Positions 1 to 14,352 of a DNA stretch of 64,000 nt are shown here, piece by piece. This DNA comes from Pseudomonas taiwanensis (GTDB lineage: Bacteria > Pseudomonadota > Gammaproteobacteria > Pseudomonadales > Pseudomonadaceae). The stretch lies in assembly GCF_013393345.1 (NCBI RefSeq), contig NZ_QJRF01000061.1, positions 186,001-250,000 on the forward strand, written 5' to 3'. The notes under the pieces are model-generated. The model had not been told where the DNA came from. It saw only the letters and a list, made by a program, of their open reading frames with translations, and did no database searches. Position 1 is the stretch's first letter. The number at the start of each line of letters is the position of its first letter. Position numbers and translations under genes: made by a program.

Positions 1-162
1 ATTGCCGAAGATGCTTTCGGTGAGCGCGCTGCTCTTCTCCTGCAGACGGGAAATCTCGTCGGTGATGTTCAGCGCGTTGTCGTTACCGACCAGACGCAGC
101 TCCTCGATCTTGGCTTGCAGATCGGCGATGGGCTGTTCGAAATCCAGAAAGTTCGGGTTCAT
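1..162 (-). CDS. accA: Acetyl-CoA carboxylase carboxyltransferase subunit alpha, N-terminal part (cut by window edge)
   Basis: Only the first 54 codons are in the window. The start [20 protein letters not shown] is the typical N-terminus of bacterial AccA, followed by the helical segment that precedes the crotonase-like carboxyltransferase core. AccA pairs with AccD to move the carboxyl group from carboxybiotin to acetyl-CoA, giving malonyl-CoA for fatty acid synthesis in the cytoplasm. It lies 127 bp downstream of dnaE on the same strand, the usual gammaproteobacterial dnaE-accA arrangement. The catalytic part lies outside the window, so integrity cannot be judged. Confidence 0.93.
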   Translation of the reverse strand, partial: MNPNFLDFEQPIADLQAKIEELRLVGNDNALNITDEISRLQEKSSALTESIFGN

Positions 163-289
163 AGGCTTCCGTCGTGCGCTTGGGGCCAGGCGGCTGGTTC
201 CATTTGGCGCCCTACCTTAAGGGATCGGGCGCGTTCGGGTCGAGATCAAATCGAAATCGGGCCGCTACGAGCGTGCAATCACGTTCGCA

Positions 290-3814
<3,525 letters not shown>

Positions 3815-3845
3815 GGAAGTCCTATGCAAAACGCGAAAACGACAA

Positions 3846-3865
3846 GGCCCGGATTGTACCGGGCC
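3846..3865 (-). terminator. Hairpin between rnhB and dnaE, possible terminator
   Basis: A 7-bp GC stem (ggcccgg/ccgggcc) with a 6-nt loop. On the minus strand it is followed by a T-rich stretch (TTGTCGTTTT). It sits after the rnhB stop and just before dnaE. It could terminate or attenuate lpx-rnhB transcripts; the T-tract is imperfect. Confidence 0.4.
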
Positions 3866-3920
3866 CTCGGACAAAGCTACAGGCTTGGGGCGAGGTCGCG
3901 GATAGGCGCGACGGAGGGCG

Positions 3921-4523
3921 TCAGAAGACGCCTTCGATGAGCGCCCGAACCGGGCCAAAAGAGCGACGGTGGATCAATGTCGGCCCCAGTCGACGCAAGG
4001 CTTCCAGGTGAACAGCGGTCGGATAGCCCTTGTGCCCGGCGATGCCATAGCCCGGGTAGATTGCGTCCAGTTCGGCCATTTCACGGTCGCGGCTGACCTT
4101 CGCCAGAATGGAGGCGGCGGCGATGGCCGGAACCTGGCTATCGCCCTTGACTACCGGAGCGCTGGGCACCTTGAGCTTGGGACAACGGTTGCCGTCGATC
4201 AGGGCCAGCTTCGGCGTCACGCTGAGCCCCTCAACGGCGCGCTGCATGGCCAGCATGGTGGCGTGAAGGATATTCAGCTGATCGATCTCCTCCACCTCCG
4301 CACGCGCGATGCACCAGGCCAGGGCCTTTTCGCGTATCTCGTCGAAAAGGGCGTCGCGACGGGCTTCGGAGAGCTTCTTCGAATCGTTCAGACCGAGGAT
4401 CGGCCGTGCCGGGTCGAGGATCACGGCGGCGGTCACCACCGGACCACAGAGCGGGCCACGGCCGACTTCGTCGACACCGGCCACCAACTCTTCCACCAGG
4501 CTGAAATCCAGGCCGAGTTGCAT
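3921..4523 (-). CDS. rnhB: Ribonuclease HII
   Basis: RNase HII cleaves RNA in RNA-DNA hybrids and starts removal of single ribonucleotides misincorporated in DNA. The 200-residue protein has the RNase HII signature [14 protein letters not shown] with the catalytic D18-E19 pair, followed by the conserved DSKKLSE segment and a later acidic motif around LIDGNRCP. The ATG overlaps the lpxB stop by one base (TGATG), implying translational coupling. A TTG one codon upstream is possible but less likely. The family is intact and full length. Confidence 0.96.
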   Translation of the reverse strand: MQLGLDFSLVEELVAGVDEVGRGPLCGPVVTAAVILDPARPILGLNDSKKLSEARRDALFDEIREKALAWCIARAEVEEIDQLNILHATMLAMQRAVEGLSVTPKLALIDGNRCPKLKVPSAPVVKGDSQVPAIAAASILAKVSRDREMAELDAIYPGYGIAGHKGYPTAVHLEALRRLGPTLIHRRSFGPVRALIEGVF

Positions 4524-5656
4524 CAAGACACTCCAATCAATTGCAGGATAGCGTCGGCCGCCTCACGCGAGGCGTCCTGGCGCAGGGCGCGATGAATGAC
4601 ATCGAAGCCATGGGTCTGTATCTCGCCGTCGTCGAGCAGCGGCGAAATGGCCTGGGCCAGCGCCTCAGGCGTGGCGGCGTCCTGCAGCAGTTCAGGCACC
4701 AGCAGGCGCTGGGCCAGCAGGTTGGGCAGGGACACGTAGGGACTTTTCACCAGGCGCTTGAGAATCCGATAGGTCAGCGGCGCCACCTTGTAGGCCACGA
4801 CCATCGGACGCTTGTACAGCAGCGCTTCCAGAGTCGCTGTGCCGGATGCGATCAATACTGCATCGCAAGCGGCGAGCGCCTCATGGGAACGGCCGTCGAG
4901 CAACTTCAAGGGCAGGTCGCGACCCGCCAGCATCGCCTCGATCTGAACCCGCCGCTCGGGGCTGGCACAAGGCAGGACGAAGCGGATACCGGGACGAAGC
5001 GACCGCAGACGCTCGGCGGCATCGAGGAACAACGCCCCCAGCTTGCCGACTTCCCCGCCGCGACTACCGGGCAGCAGCGCTACCACAGGTGCGTCCTCAG
5101 GCAAGTCCAGCGCCACGCGCGCAGCGGCGCGGTCGGCCTCCAGCGGGATGGCATCGGCCAGCGGATGGCCCACGAATCGAACCGGGACACCTTTCTCTTC
5201 ATAGAAACGCGCTTCGAAGGGGAAGAGCGTGAGCATGAGATCGCAGCCTTCGCGGATCTTCAGTACGCGCTTCTGCCGCCATGCCCAGACCGAAGGGCTG
5301 ACGTAATGCACGGTCTTGATACCGGCACGACGAAGCTTGAGTTCGACGCCAAGGGTGAAATCAGGCGCATCGATGCCAATGAAAACATCGGGACGCTCGT
5401 CGATCAGGGTCTGGATGAGCCGACGGCGACGCGCCAGCAATTCCGGTAGGCGCCCGAGCACTTCCACCAGGCCCATGACCGCCAGGCGTTCCATTGGGAA
5501 ATAGGATTCCAGCCCCTCTGCCTGCATGCGCGGGCCACCAACGCCAATGAACTGGGCATCAGGGTGGCGCGCCTTGAGCGCGTGCATCAGGGTGGAGCCG
5601 AGGATATCGCCGGACGCCTCGCCGGCAACCAGCGCGATGCGCAATGGACGATTCAT
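4523..5656 (-). CDS. lpxB: Lipid-A-disaccharide synthase
   Basis: Peripheral membrane GT19 glycosyltransferase joining UDP-2,3-diacylglucosamine and lipid X to give the beta-1,6 lipid A disaccharide. The 377-residue protein starts with the nucleotide-fold motif [11 protein letters not shown] typical of LpxB, has VSPSVWAW near residue 120 and the [13 protein letters not shown] motif for sugar-nucleotide binding, then a C-terminal [12 protein letters not shown] segment. It sits four bases downstream of lpxA and overlaps rnhB by one base, so it belongs to the lpxD-fabZ-lpxA-lpxB-rnhB transcript. Confidence 0.97.
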   Translation of the reverse strand: MNRPLRIALVAGEASGDILGSTLMHALKARHPDAQFIGVGGPRMQAEGLESYFPMERLAVMGLVEVLGRLPELLARRRRLIQTLIDERPDVFIGIDAPDFTLGVELKLRRAGIKTVHYVSPSVWAWRQKRVLKIREGCDLMLTLFPFEARFYEEKGVPVRFVGHPLADAIPLEADRAAARVALDLPEDAPVVALLPGSRGGEVGKLGALFLDAAERLRSLRPGIRFVLPCASPERRVQIEAMLAGRDLPLKLLDGRSHEALAACDAVLIASGTATLEALLYKRPMVVAYKVAPLTYRILKRLVKSPYVSLPNLLAQRLLVPELLQDAATPEALAQAISPLLDDGEIQTHGFDVIHRALRQDASREAADAILQLIGVS

Positions 5657-5660
5657 GTGG

Positions 5661-6437
5661 TCAGCGAGTAATGCCGCGGGTCGAGGACTGGATGGAATCG
5701 CGGAAAACAGCCACTTCCGGGAATTGTGCGGAGGACTCGGCCAGCTCGGCCAACGCCTGCTCCACGGTCAAACCCTGGCGATAAACCACCTTGTAGGCAC
5801 GGCGCAGGGCGGCGATGGCTTCAGCGCTGAAGCCACGACGGCGCATGCCTTCGAAGTTCATGCTGCGGGCCTCGGCCGGGTTGCCGAAGACCGTGACGTA
5901 TGCCGGAACGTCCTTGCCGATGGCCGTGCCCATGCCGGAAAAACTGTGGGCGCCGATACGGCAGAACTGGTGAACCAGGGTGTAGCCGGAGAGGATCGCC
6001 CAATCGTCCACGTGCACGTGGCCGGCCAGCGCCGTGTTGTTCACCAGGATGCAATGATTGGCGATCACGCTGTCGTGACCGATATGCACATAGGCCATCA
6101 GCAGGTTGTGGTCGCCGATGGTGGTCTCGGAGCGGTCCTGCACGGTGCCACGATGGATGGTCACGCCTTCGCGGATCACATTGTGGTCACCGATCACCAG
6201 ACGGGTGGGTTCACCCTTGTACTTCAGGTCCGGCGTATCTTCACCCACCGAAGAGAACTGGTAGATGCGATTGTGCTTGCCAATACGGGTCGGTCCCTTG
6301 ATGACCACATGCGGTCCGACCACGGTCCCCTCGCCGATTTCCACATCGGGTCCAATGATCGACCAGGGGCCGACCTGAACTCCATCCGCCAGCTTGGCTG
6401 CCGGATCGATAATGGCGCGAGGGTCAATCAAACTCAT
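5661..6437 (-). CDS. lpxA: UDP-N-acetylglucosamine O-acyltransferase
   Basis: First enzyme of lipid A synthesis, moving a 3-hydroxyacyl chain from ACP to the 3-OH of UDP-GlcNAc. The 258-residue protein is a left-handed beta-helix with many hexapeptide repeats ([20 protein letters not shown]) and the conserved [17 protein letters not shown] region that carries the catalytic histidine. [16 protein letters not shown] is the family start; it overlaps the fabZ stop by 4 bp (ATGA). Twelve further upstream codons in the same frame lie inside fabZ and are not needed. Confidence 0.97.
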   Translation of the reverse strand: MSLIDPRAIIDPAAKLADGVQVGPWSIIGPDVEIGEGTVVGPHVVIKGPTRIGKHNRIYQFSSVGEDTPDLKYKGEPTRLVIGDHNVIREGVTIHRGTVQDRSETTIGDHNLLMAYVHIGHDSVIANHCILVNNTALAGHVHVDDWAILSGYTLVHQFCRIGAHSFSGMGTAIGKDVPAYVTVFGNPAEARSMNFEGMRRRGFSAEAIAALRRAYKVVYRQGLTVEQALAELAESSAQFPEVAVFRDSIQSSTRGITR

Positions 6438-6874
6438 AGTTTGCGTTCCGCACAGATGATCTCGGCCGAGCATACTTCCTTGCCATCGACGCTGGCATGG
6501 CAGTCGAACTTCCAGATGCCGCGTTTGACGCTGAGGAACTGCGCGCTGAGGATCAGTTGATCACCCGGCAGCACCGGCTGGCGGAAGCGCAGCTTGTCAG
6601 AACCCACGAAATAGTAGAGCGTGCCGTCCGCAGGTTTGACATCGAGCATCTTGAAACCAAGGATGCCGGCCGCCTGGGCCATGGCCTCGATGATCAGCAC
6701 ACCCGGCATGATGGGATGCTGCGGGAAGTGGCCGTTGAAGAAGGGCTCGTTGATGCTGACATTCTTGTAGGCGCGAATGCGCTTGCCTTCAACATCCAGC
6801 TCCACCACCCGATCTACCAGGAGGAAAGGGTAGCGGTGCGGCAGATATTCGCGAATCTCGTTGATGTCCATCAT
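6434..6874 (-). CDS. fabZ: 3-hydroxyacyl-ACP dehydratase FabZ
   Basis: Hot-dog fold dehydratase of the type II fatty acid cycle, converting 3-hydroxyacyl-ACP to trans-2-enoyl-ACP. It competes with LpxA and LpxD for hydroxyacyl-ACP, which explains its place between them. The 146-residue protein has YPFLLVDRV at the start and the catalytic [18 protein letters not shown] motif with H49 and E63. The stop overlaps the lpxA start by 4 bp. Confidence 0.97.
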   Translation of the reverse strand: MMDINEIREYLPHRYPFLLVDRVVELDVEGKRIRAYKNVSINEPFFNGHFPQHPIMPGVLIIEAMAQAAGILGFKMLDVKPADGTLYYFVGSDKLRFRQPVLPGDQLILSAQFLSVKRGIWKFDCHASVDGKEVCSAEIICAERKL

Positions 6875-6922
6875 GTTCCTGGAGCCTTTTCAGAGGATTG
6901 GGGATGCACGGCGCTGCGTGAA

Positions 6923-7984
6923 TCACGCTTCTGATGAAGCATCCCCGCCCGGGGTCACTGCCGCCAGGCGTTTTTCCAGTTGCTGCAGACGACGCGCCAT
7001 GTCGTCCAACTGGCGGATCCGGGCAGCGCTCTTCTTCCAATCCGCGGCAGTCTGCATCGCGGTACCGGAAGAATAGGCACCCGGCTCGGTGATATTGCGA
7101 GTCACCATGGTCATGCCGGTGACGAACACGTTGTCGCAGACCTCGATGTGGCCAACCATGCCCACACCGCCGGCGATCATGCAGTTGCGGCCAATCTTGG
7201 TGCTGCCGGAAATGCCCACGCAGCCGGCCATGGCGGTGTTGTCACCCACCTGCACGTTGTGCGCGATCATGATCTGGTTATCCAGCTTCACCCCGTTACC
7301 AATGAGGGTATCGGAGAGGGCACCACGGTCGATGGTGGTGTTGGCCCCCACTTCCACGTCGTCGCCCAGGGTGACGCCGCCGATCTGCGCGATCTTCTGC
7401 CAGACGCCCTTTTCATTGGCGAAGCCGAAGCCCTCGCCGCCGATCACGGCACCGGACTGGATCACCACACGCTTGCCGATCTTGACGTCGTGATAGAGGG
7501 TAACGCGGGGCGCCAGCCAACCACCTTCACCGATCACGGTACGGGCACCTACTACGCAGTGGGCACCGAGGGTCACACCAGCGCCGATCTGCGCGCCGGA
7601 CTCAACCACTGCATAAGCACCGATGCTGGCGCTCGGATCCACCTTGGCATCGGCCGCGACCACTGCGGTCGGATGGACGCCTGGCTGGGCCTTGGGCTTC
7701 GGATCGAACAGGTGGGAAAGCTCGGCGTAGGCCAGGTAGGGGTTTGGCACCACCAGCGCGTCGCCGGCAAAACCCTCGGCGTCAGCCGGGGTCAGCAATA
7801 CCGCTCCGGCCTTACTGTCAGCGAGGAACTTGCGGTACTGCGGATTGGCCAGGAAGCTGAGGTCGCCGGGACCGGCCTCATGCAAGGTAGCCAGGCCGGT
7901 AATTGCCTTTTCCTCGGAACCACGCACGGTGGCTCCGAGACGCGCTGCCAGTTGGCCGAGGGTGAAGACCGGAGTCGTCATCAT
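6923..7984 (-). CDS. lpxD: UDP-3-O-(3-hydroxyacyl)glucosamine N-acyltransferase
   Basis: Third lipid A enzyme, adding the N-linked hydroxyacyl chain to UDP-3-O-acylglucosamine. The 353-residue protein has an N-terminal substrate-binding lobe ([12 protein letters not shown]), a long left-handed beta-helix of hexapeptide repeats, the [17 protein letters not shown] active-site region with the catalytic His, and a C-terminal helix ([14 protein letters not shown]). Tandem ATG codons follow a TTG; the first ATG is chosen because it overlaps the skp stop as TGATG. Confidence 0.96.
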   Translation of the reverse strand: MMTTPVFTLGQLAARLGATVRGSEEKAITGLATLHEAGPGDLSFLANPQYRKFLADSKAGAVLLTPADAEGFAGDALVVPNPYLAYAELSHLFDPKPKAQPGVHPTAVVAADAKVDPSASIGAYAVVESGAQIGAGVTLGAHCVVGARTVIGEGGWLAPRVTLYHDVKIGKRVVIQSGAVIGGEGFGFANEKGVWQKIAQIGGVTLGDDVEVGANTTIDRGALSDTLIGNGVKLDNQIMIAHNVQVGDNTAMAGCVGISGSTKIGRNCMIAGGVGMVGHIEVCDNVFVTGMTMVTRNITEPGAYSSGTAMQTAADWKKSAARIRQLDDMARRLQQLEKRLAAVTPGGDASSEA

Positions 7985-8487
7985 CAACGCTGCTGGTTCA
8001 TGCGCTCGATGACTTGGCGGGTGATGTCGTACTGAGGCTTGACGTCAACCACAGCACCACGCTCCAGCACCAGGTCAAAGCTGCCTTGCTTCAGGACTTC
8101 TTCAACAGCCTTGTCCAGCTTCGGTTTGAGCTGCTTGAGCATGTCGCGATCAGCAACAGCCTTGGCTTCGTTCAGCTCCTTGGACTGGAACTGGAAGTCA
8201 CGGGCTTTTTGCTTGAACTCAAGCTCCAGGCGTTCGCGCTCGGCTTGTTGCATCTTCTCGCCGTCTTTCACCAGACGGTCCTGGATACGCTTGGCGTCGC
8301 TCTCCAGGGTTTTCAGCTTGTTCAACTGCGGACCGAACTTCTTCTCGGCGTCGACCGCGTACTTCTTGGCGGCGTCGGATTCGAGCAGGGCCATTTGATA
8401 GTTCAGTACCGCGATCTTCATTTCCGCGAAGGCCGGAGTCGCCAGCATGGCAGCGGCAACCAGAACGAATTGAGTCAACTTACGCAC
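7984..8487 (-). CDS. skp: Periplasmic chaperone Skp/OmpH
   Basis: Periplasmic holding chaperone that escorts unfolded outer-membrane proteins from the Sec channel to the BAM complex. The start is GTG (VRKLTQFV), with AGGAG seven bases upstream; the earlier in-frame residues are cysteine-rich and implausible. A signal peptide ends at TPAFA, leaving a mature protein of about 145 residues. It has the long charged helical arms of the family ([20 protein letters not shown]) and the C-terminal [11 protein letters not shown] strand. It lies between bamA and lpxD as in E. coli. Confidence 0.95.
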   Translation of the reverse strand: MRKLTQFVLVAAAMLATPAFAEMKIAVLNYQMALLESDAAKKYAVDAEKKFGPQLNKLKTLESDAKRIQDRLVKDGEKMQQAERERLELEFKQKARDFQFQSKELNEAKAVADRDMLKQLKPKLDKAVEEVLKQGSFDLVLERGAVVDVKPQYDITRQVIERMNQQR

Positions 8488-8529
8488 GATGCAACTCCTG
8501 CAACACATACTGTTGTCTTGAAATAATAC

Positions 8530-10881
8530 TTAGAAGGTCTGGCCCAGGGAGAACTGGAATACCTGGGTATCGGCATTGTCCGGCTTCTTGACGGGCATGC
8601 CCAGACTGAAGCTCAACGGCCCCAGCGCTGTGATCCACGTCAGGCCCACACCCACGGAGCTGGCCAGGTCACCGGCGTTGATGCTGCTGCAGTTGGTCGC
8701 GGTGGACGAGCAACTGGTATCGAACACGTTACCCACATCCCAGAACAGCACAGTACGCAACTGGCGCTGGTCCTTGACGAACGGCAGCGGGAACAGCAGC
8801 TCGACACCGCCCTGGATCAGCACGTTACCACCGAAGGGCAGCGGATCCTGGTCCGGGTCGAACGCGGTGCCCGGCTTGGTGCCCTGGCTCGGCGTACTGC
8901 GCGGGCCCAGGCTGCTGTCTTCGAAGCCGCGTACGGAGTTGAAGCCGCCCGCGAAGTAATGCTCGTAGAACGGCAGTTCGGACGTGGAGCCGTAGCTGTC
9001 GCCGTAGCCCAGTTCGGTGTGCCAGCGCAGCGCGGTGCTCTGGCTCAGCGGAGTGAACAGCTGGCCGCGGTAATCGAGTTTGTAGAACGACAGGTCGCTA
9101 CCCGGAATGGTGCTTTCCAGCACCAGGCTCTGGGAATGGCCGCGAGTGGCCAGCACGCCTTTGTTCAGGGTCGATTCGGACCAGCCGATGGAGCCCTTGA
9201 AGTTCAGGTAGCTGTCGCCTTCCTGTTCGATGAAGTCGAAGATCTCGTCGACGGTGTAGATACCGGTGTTGATCTTGTCCTGCTGCACGGTCAGGCCGTA
9301 GGTCAGTCGACCGATTTCGCTGATCGGGTAGCCGATGCTGATGCCCGCACCATAGCTGTCCACCGCATAGCTGGACACGTCCACGTCGAGGTCGTCGTAG
9401 TCGGTGCTGCGGTAGAAGGCGTTGTAGCCCAGGCTCACGCCGTCCGGCGTCCAGTAGGGGTCAACGAAGCCGAAGTTGTAGCGGGTCTGATACTCGGAAC
9501 GCGTCAGGCCAATGCTGACCTTGTTACCGGTACCCAGGAAGTTGTTCTGGCTGATGGAGCCGCCGAGGATCAGGCCGGCGCTCTGGGCAAAGCCCACGCT
9601 GGCAGTGATGGAGCCGGACGGTTGTTCTTCCACGGTGTAGTTCACGTCGACCTGGTCGTCGGTGCCGGGCACCTGCGGGGTCTCGACGTTGACTTCCTTG
9701 AAGAAGCCAAGGCGCTCCAGGCGGGTCTTGGACTGGTCGATGAGGTAGGTCGAAGCCCAGCCACCTTCCATCTGGCGCATTTCGCGACGCAGTACTTCGT
9801 CTTCGGTCTTGGTGTTGCCGCGGAAGTTGATGCGGTTGACGTAGGCACGCTTGCCCGGATCCACCACGAAGGTGATGGAAACGGTGTTGTCTTCGTCATG
9901 GGGTTCCGGCACGCCGTTGACGTTGGCGAAGGTATAGCCTTCGTTACCCAGGCGGCGGGTGATCAGTTCGGACGTGGTGGTCATCACCTTGCGCGAGAAG
10001 ACCTGCCCCTTCTGTACGAGCAGCAGCTTCTTCACTTCGTCTTCGGGAACCTTCAGGTCACCGGAGAGCTTGACGTCGCGAACGGTGTACTTCTCGCCCT
10101 CGTCCACGTTGACGGTGACGTAGACGTGTTTCTTGTCCGGGGTGATGGATACCTGGGTGGAGGAGATATCCATGTTGATGTAGCCGCGGTCCAGGTAATA
10201 GGAACGCAGACGCTCCAGGTCACCGGAGAGCTTTTCGCGGGCGTACTTGTCGTCGTTCTTGAAGAAGGACAGCCAGTTCGTGGTCTTCAGCTCGAACAGG
10301 TCGATCAGGTCTTCATCGGGGAAGACGGTATTGCCGACGATGTTGATGTGCTGGATGGCGGCAACGGAGCCTTCGTTGATCTTGATCTTCAGCGCTACGC
10401 GGTTGCGCGGCTGCGGGTTCACGTCTGCCTCGATCTCGGCGGAGTAACGGCCCTGGGCCACATACTGGCGCTGCAGTTCGTTACGTACGCCTTCGAGGGT
10501 CGCACGCTGGAAGATTTCACCCTCGGCAAGGCCGGACTGCTTCAGGCCCTTGAGGAGGTCTTCGGTGCTGATGGCCTTGTTGCCCTCGATCTCGATGCTG
10601 GAAATCGACGGGCGCTCGACTACGGTAATGACCAGGACGTCGCCATCGCGACCCAGTTGAATGTCCTGGAAGAAACCGGTCTTGAACAGTGCGCGGGTGG
10701 CTTCGACCAGACGGCGGTCATCCGCGGTGTCGCCGACGTTGAGCGGTAGTGCGCCGAATACGCTGCCAGCCGAAACCCGTTGCAGGCCGTTGACGCGAAT
10801 GTCGGAGATGTTGAAGGACTCGGCGTGAACCTCGGCGATCATGAGTGCGGCAAGCACCGCAGGTAGCAGCAGGCGTTTCAT
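8530..10881 (-). CDS. bamA: Outer membrane protein assembly factor BamA
   Basis: Central Omp85 protein of the BAM machine that inserts beta-barrel proteins into the outer membrane; the P. aeruginosa ortholog is known as Opr86. The 783-residue precursor has a signal peptide (MKRLLLPAVLAALMIAEVHA), five POTRA domains over roughly residues 22-430, starting at FNISDIRVNGLQRV, then the 16-strand barrel ending in the terminal Phe signature FQFSLGQTF. A low-complexity loop with paired cysteines (SCSSTATNCSS) lies near residue 720. It is flanked by rseP and skp on the same strand. Confidence 0.97.
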   Translation of the reverse strand: MKRLLLPAVLAALMIAEVHAESFNISDIRVNGLQRVSAGSVFGALPLNVGDTADDRRLVEATRALFKTGFFQDIQLGRDGDVLVITVVERPSISSIEIEGNKAISTEDLLKGLKQSGLAEGEIFQRATLEGVRNELQRQYVAQGRYSAEIEADVNPQPRNRVALKIKINEGSVAAIQHINIVGNTVFPDEDLIDLFELKTTNWLSFFKNDDKYAREKLSGDLERLRSYYLDRGYINMDISSTQVSITPDKKHVYVTVNVDEGEKYTVRDVKLSGDLKVPEDEVKKLLLVQKGQVFSRKVMTTTSELITRRLGNEGYTFANVNGVPEPHDEDNTVSITFVVDPGKRAYVNRINFRGNTKTEDEVLRREMRQMEGGWASTYLIDQSKTRLERLGFFKEVNVETPQVPGTDDQVDVNYTVEEQPSGSITASVGFAQSAGLILGGSISQNNFLGTGNKVSIGLTRSEYQTRYNFGFVDPYWTPDGVSLGYNAFYRSTDYDDLDVDVSSYAVDSYGAGISIGYPISEIGRLTYGLTVQQDKINTGIYTVDEIFDFIEQEGDSYLNFKGSIGWSESTLNKGVLATRGHSQSLVLESTIPGSDLSFYKLDYRGQLFTPLSQSTALRWHTELGYGDSYGSTSELPFYEHYFAGGFNSVRGFEDSSLGPRSTPSQGTKPGTAFDPDQDPLPFGGNVLIQGGVELLFPLPFVKDQRQLRTVLFWDVGNVFDTSCSSTATNCSSINAGDLASSVGVGLTWITALGPLSFSLGMPVKKPDNADTQVFQFSLGQTF

Positions 10882-10956
10882 GAAGTCCTTTTTTATTCCA
10901 ACCGGTAATAAAGAATCTGCCGCACAAGGCGGCAGACTCGAAATTCAGTGACTCGT

Positions 10957-12309
10957 TTACAGACGGCTCAGATCGTTTACCAGGGCGAGCAACATCACCC
11001 CCACGACCAGACTGATACCGATCTGCACCCCCCAAGCCTGCACCCGCTCCGATACTGGGCGACGTCGCACCAGTTCGATCAGGTAGAACAGCAGGTGCCC
11101 CCCGTCCAGGACAGGAATTGGCAACAGATTGAGAACCCCCAGGCTTATGCTCAGATAGGCGAGGAAGTTCAGGAAATCCCCCACCCCGGACTGGGCCGAA
11201 GCGCCCGCCACTTTAGCAATGGTTATCGGCCCGCTCAAGTTTTTTACCGAGAGCTCGCCAAGCAACATTTTCTTTAGGGAATCCAGAGTTAGCAGGCTCA
11301 TGGACCAGGTTCTGGCCATCGCTTCGGTAACGGCATCGAGCGGTCCGAAACTGACTTCGCGAAGCATTTCCGCCGGCCATTCGACACCTTTCACCCCAGC
11401 ACCCAGGTAACCGCTGCGGGCTTCGCCTTCGCCACGAGCAGCCAGAGTCAGCTGGACATCGCGCACCTGGCCTTCGCTTTCGACGCGCAGGGTGATGCGT
11501 TCGGCAGGACGCTTGCGCACCCGCTCCACCAGTTGCTGCCAGTCGTCCAGCGCCTGGCCATCCAGAGCCAGCAGGCGATCACCGACCTTGAGGCCGGCGG
11601 CCTGCGCCGGGCCTTTGGGGTCGAGCTCAGCAAGAATCGGCGGAATCGCCGGACGCCAGGGCGTGATGCCCAAGGCGCCAATCGGATCGGGTTCGTCGAC
11701 GCCCTTGAGCCAGTCATTCAGCTGCAGCACATGGCTTTGCTCGGTCGAAGCACCGGATTCGCGCACACTCACCTGCAGCGTGCCGCTTTCACCCAGACGG
11801 CGCACCAGTTGCAGATTGACCTGTGACCAGCCGGTGACAGCCTCGCCATCGACAGAAACGATTTCTTCGCCCGCTTCCAGGCCAGCACGTGCGGCAATGC
11901 TGTCCGGTGCGACGTTGCCGATCACCGGCTTCACCTGCTGGCTGCCCAGCATGGCCAGCACCCAGAAAAACAGCAGCGCAAGGAGGAAGTTGGCAATCGG
12001 GCCCGCAGCCACGATAGCGATGCGTTGCCCAACGGGCTTGCGATTGAAGGATTGGCCGAGCAGCGCTTCGGGCACTTCTGCCTCGCGCTCGTCCAGCATC
12101 TTCACGTAACCACCCAGGGGAATGGCGGCGACGACGAATTCGGTGCCGTGGCGATCATGCCAACGGAACAGGGCCTTGCCGAATCCCACGGAGAAGCGCA
12201 GGACCTTGACCCCGCACCGCCGTGCCACCCAGAAGTGACCGAACTCGTGGAAGGTCACCAGCACCCCAAGCGCGATCAGGGTGCCAACAATCATGTATAG
12301 AGCGCTCAT
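10957..12309 (-). CDS. rseP: Site-2 intramembrane zinc metalloprotease RseP
   Basis: Inner-membrane protease that makes the second cut in the anti-sigma factor (MucA/RseA type), releasing the envelope-stress sigma factor. The 450-residue protein has the zinc motif HEFGH at residues 21-25 inside the first transmembrane helix, two periplasmic PDZ domains (about 115-185 and 210-290), and the second metal motif NLLPIPVLDGGH near the C-terminus. A strong GGAGG precedes the ATG. Its position beside bamA/skp is typical. Confidence 0.96.
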   Translation of the reverse strand: MSALYMIVGTLIALGVLVTFHEFGHFWVARRCGVKVLRFSVGFGKALFRWHDRHGTEFVVAAIPLGGYVKMLDEREAEVPEALLGQSFNRKPVGQRIAIVAAGPIANFLLALLFFWVLAMLGSQQVKPVIGNVAPDSIAARAGLEAGEEIVSVDGEAVTGWSQVNLQLVRRLGESGTLQVSVRESGASTEQSHVLQLNDWLKGVDEPDPIGALGITPWRPAIPPILAELDPKGPAQAAGLKVGDRLLALDGQALDDWQQLVERVRKRPAERITLRVESEGQVRDVQLTLAARGEGEARSGYLGAGVKGVEWPAEMLREVSFGPLDAVTEAMARTWSMSLLTLDSLKKMLLGELSVKNLSGPITIAKVAGASAQSGVGDFLNFLAYLSISLGVLNLLPIPVLDGGHLLFYLIELVRRRPVSERVQAWGVQIGISLVVGVMLLALVNDLSRL

Positions 12310-12349
12310 CGGTTTCCTCCGGAGCAGGCGGGCCGTCTAGGGCCACCCG

Positions 12350-13540
12350 TTACCGCCCTTGACGGACCAACCACTGCTGCGCCGCCGCCCGGGCACGGGC
12401 ATCCGCCAACAGTACGGAATCCAGCGTTTCGACTGCGTTCGCCGCTTCGCGGTTCAGCACTTCATCGATGATACTCGCGATCTCGGTGAAGCGGATGCGC
12501 CTATCCAGGAACGCCGCCACAGCCACCTCGTTGGCGGCATTGAGCATTGCCGGGGCACTCCCCCCCTCCTCCGCCGCCTGTCGTGCGAGCCGCAGGCACG
12601 GAAAGCGCTCTTCGTCCGGCGCCTGGAAATCCAGACGAGCCACGGCGAACAAGTCCAGTGGCGAGACACCGGAATCGATGCGCTCCGGCCAGGCCATTGC
12701 ATGGGCGATGGGAGTGCGCATGTCCGGATTGCCGAGCTGGGCGAGTACCGAGCCATCCACGTAGTCCACCAGGGAGTGGATAACGCTCTGCGGATGTATC
12801 ACCACCTCGACCTGGGCCGGCCGCGCATCGAAGAGCCAGCAGGCTTCGATCAGCTCGAGCCCCTTGTTCATCATGCTGGCGGAGTCGACGGATATCTTGC
12901 GCCCCATGGACCAGTTGGGGTGAGCGCAGGCTTGCTCAGGCGATACATCCGACAGTTGCGCAAGCGGCATCTCACGGAACGGACCGCCCGAAGCCGTCAG
13001 CAGAATACGGCGGACACCCACAGGCGCCAGGCCCTGGGCGTAGTCCCGGGGCAGACACTGGAAGATCGCGTTGTGCTCGCTATCGATCGGCAGCAACACG
13101 GACCCGCTCTTGCGTACGGCCTGCATGAACAGGGCGCCGGACATCACCAGCGCCTCTTTGTTGGCCAGCAGCACACGTTTGCCAGCCTCTACGGCTGCCA
13201 GGGTGGGCTTGAGGCCCGCAGCGCCCACGATAGCGGCCATCACGGCATCCACCTGCGGATGCGCGGCGACTTCACAAAGCCCTTGCTCGCCCACCAGGAC
13301 GCGCGTCTGCAATCCGGCAGCCAGCAGACCGCCCTGCAAATGGCGGGCGGATTCGCTATCCGGGACTACGGCAAACTCGGGACGATGGCGTAGACACAGG
13401 GCCTCCAGCTCGCTCAGACGGCTGAAGCCACTGAGTGCGAAGGCCTGGTAGCGATCAGGATGACGCCCTATGACGTCGAGGGTGCTGAGACCGATCGAAC
13501 CGGTGGCCCCCAGAACGGTAATGCGCTGCGGCTGACTCAC
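12350..13540 (-). CDS. dxr: 1-deoxy-D-xylulose 5-phosphate reductoisomerase
   Basis: NADPH-dependent conversion of DXP to 2-C-methyl-D-erythritol 4-phosphate, the committed MEP-pathway step for isoprenoids, including the undecaprenyl carrier made by the neighbour uppS. The 396-residue protein begins with the Rossmann motif [16 protein letters not shown], has [15 protein letters not shown] with metal and substrate residues, and [17 protein letters not shown]. The start codon is GTG, overlapping the cdsA stop (GTGA), which suggests coupling. Confidence 0.96.
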   Translation of the reverse strand: MSQPQRITVLGATGSIGLSTLDVIGRHPDRYQAFALSGFSRLSELEALCLRHRPEFAVVPDSESARHLQGGLLAAGLQTRVLVGEQGLCEVAAHPQVDAVMAAIVGAAGLKPTLAAVEAGKRVLLANKEALVMSGALFMQAVRKSGSVLLPIDSEHNAIFQCLPRDYAQGLAPVGVRRILLTASGGPFREMPLAQLSDVSPEQACAHPNWSMGRKISVDSASMMNKGLELIEACWLFDARPAQVEVVIHPQSVIHSLVDYVDGSVLAQLGNPDMRTPIAHAMAWPERIDSGVSPLDLFAVARLDFQAPDEERFPCLRLARQAAEEGGSAPAMLNAANEVAVAAFLDRRIRFTEIASIIDEVLNREAANAVETLDSVLLADARARAAAQQWLVRQGR

Positions 13541-14352
13541 AGGGTTCCCCAGCCAGCGGCCCAGAGCAGCACCGCGAACAGCGGGATGGCCGCAGTCAGG
13601 CTATCGATACGGTCCAACACACCACCATGGCCCGGCAGCAGGTTGCTGCTGTCCTTGATGCCGGATTGGCGCTTGAACATGCTTTCGGTCAGGTCGCCCA
13701 CCACTGAGATCATCACCACCAGGGCGGCACCGGCCAGGGCCAGCAGCAACTCGGAGCCGACCCATCCACGGTAGAAACCGACACCCGCCGTGATCAAAAG
13801 GCTGGCGATCAGACCGCCGATCAGGCCCTCCCAGCTCTTGCCGGGGCTCACCTGCGGCGCCAGTTTGCGCTTGCCGAACGCCTTGCCGGAGAAATAGGCG
13901 CCGATATCGGCTGCCCAGACCAGCACCATCACAGCCAGGATCAGCCAGTTGGCCAGCGGCCATTGCTTGAACAGGACCAGCCCCTGCCACGCGGGCAGCA
14001 GGATCAACAGGCCTATGAGCAATTTGCCGGACGTACCACCCCAGTAGCGGCTGGTTTCGGGGTAACCCAGTACGAAAACCGTCGCAGCGCCCCACCAGAG
14101 CACGCCGAGGATCAGGACGAGGGGTGCCAGGGCCGGCACTAGATAGAGCCCGTAGAGCAGTGCCGCCACGAGAAGGCCGTAGGCGACACGCAGCGGCTGG
14201 GAAGCGAATCCCGCCAGGCGCGCCCACTCCCAGGCACCAAGACTTACAACGGCGCCGATGAACAGGGCGAAGGCGCCACCGTCCAGCAAGAAGAAACCCG
14301 CGAGGGCAATGGGCAGCAACACCAGGGCGGTGATGACGCGTTGTTTCAGCAT
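13537..14352 (-). CDS. cdsA: Phosphatidate cytidylyltransferase
   Basis: Integral membrane enzyme making CDP-diacylglycerol from phosphatidate and CTP, the branch point for all phospholipids. The 271-residue protein has about eight hydrophobic segments and the CDP-DAG synthase signature near the C-terminus ([20 protein letters not shown], then [15 protein letters not shown]). It overlaps uppS by 7 bp and dxr by 4 bp, so it is mid-operon. Confidence 0.96.
   Translation of the reverse strand: MLKQRVITALVLLPIALAGFFLLDGGAFALFIGAVVSLGAWEWARLAGFASQPLRVAYGLLVAALLYGLYLVPALAPLVLILGVLWWGAATVFVLGYPETSRYWGGTSGKLLIGLLILLPAWQGLVLFKQWPLANWLILAVMVLVWAADIGAYFSGKAFGKRKLAPQVSPGKSWEGLIGGLIASLLITAGVGFYRGWVGSELLLALAGAALVVMISVVGDLTESMFKRQSGIKDSSNLLPGHGGVLDRIDSLTAAIPLFAVLLWAAGWGTL

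Noticed and set aside
3815-3958. 48-codon N-terminal extension of dnaE
   Set aside because: Arginine/proline-rich, overlaps the rnhB end and the hairpin; DnaE homology begins at MTASFVHL.
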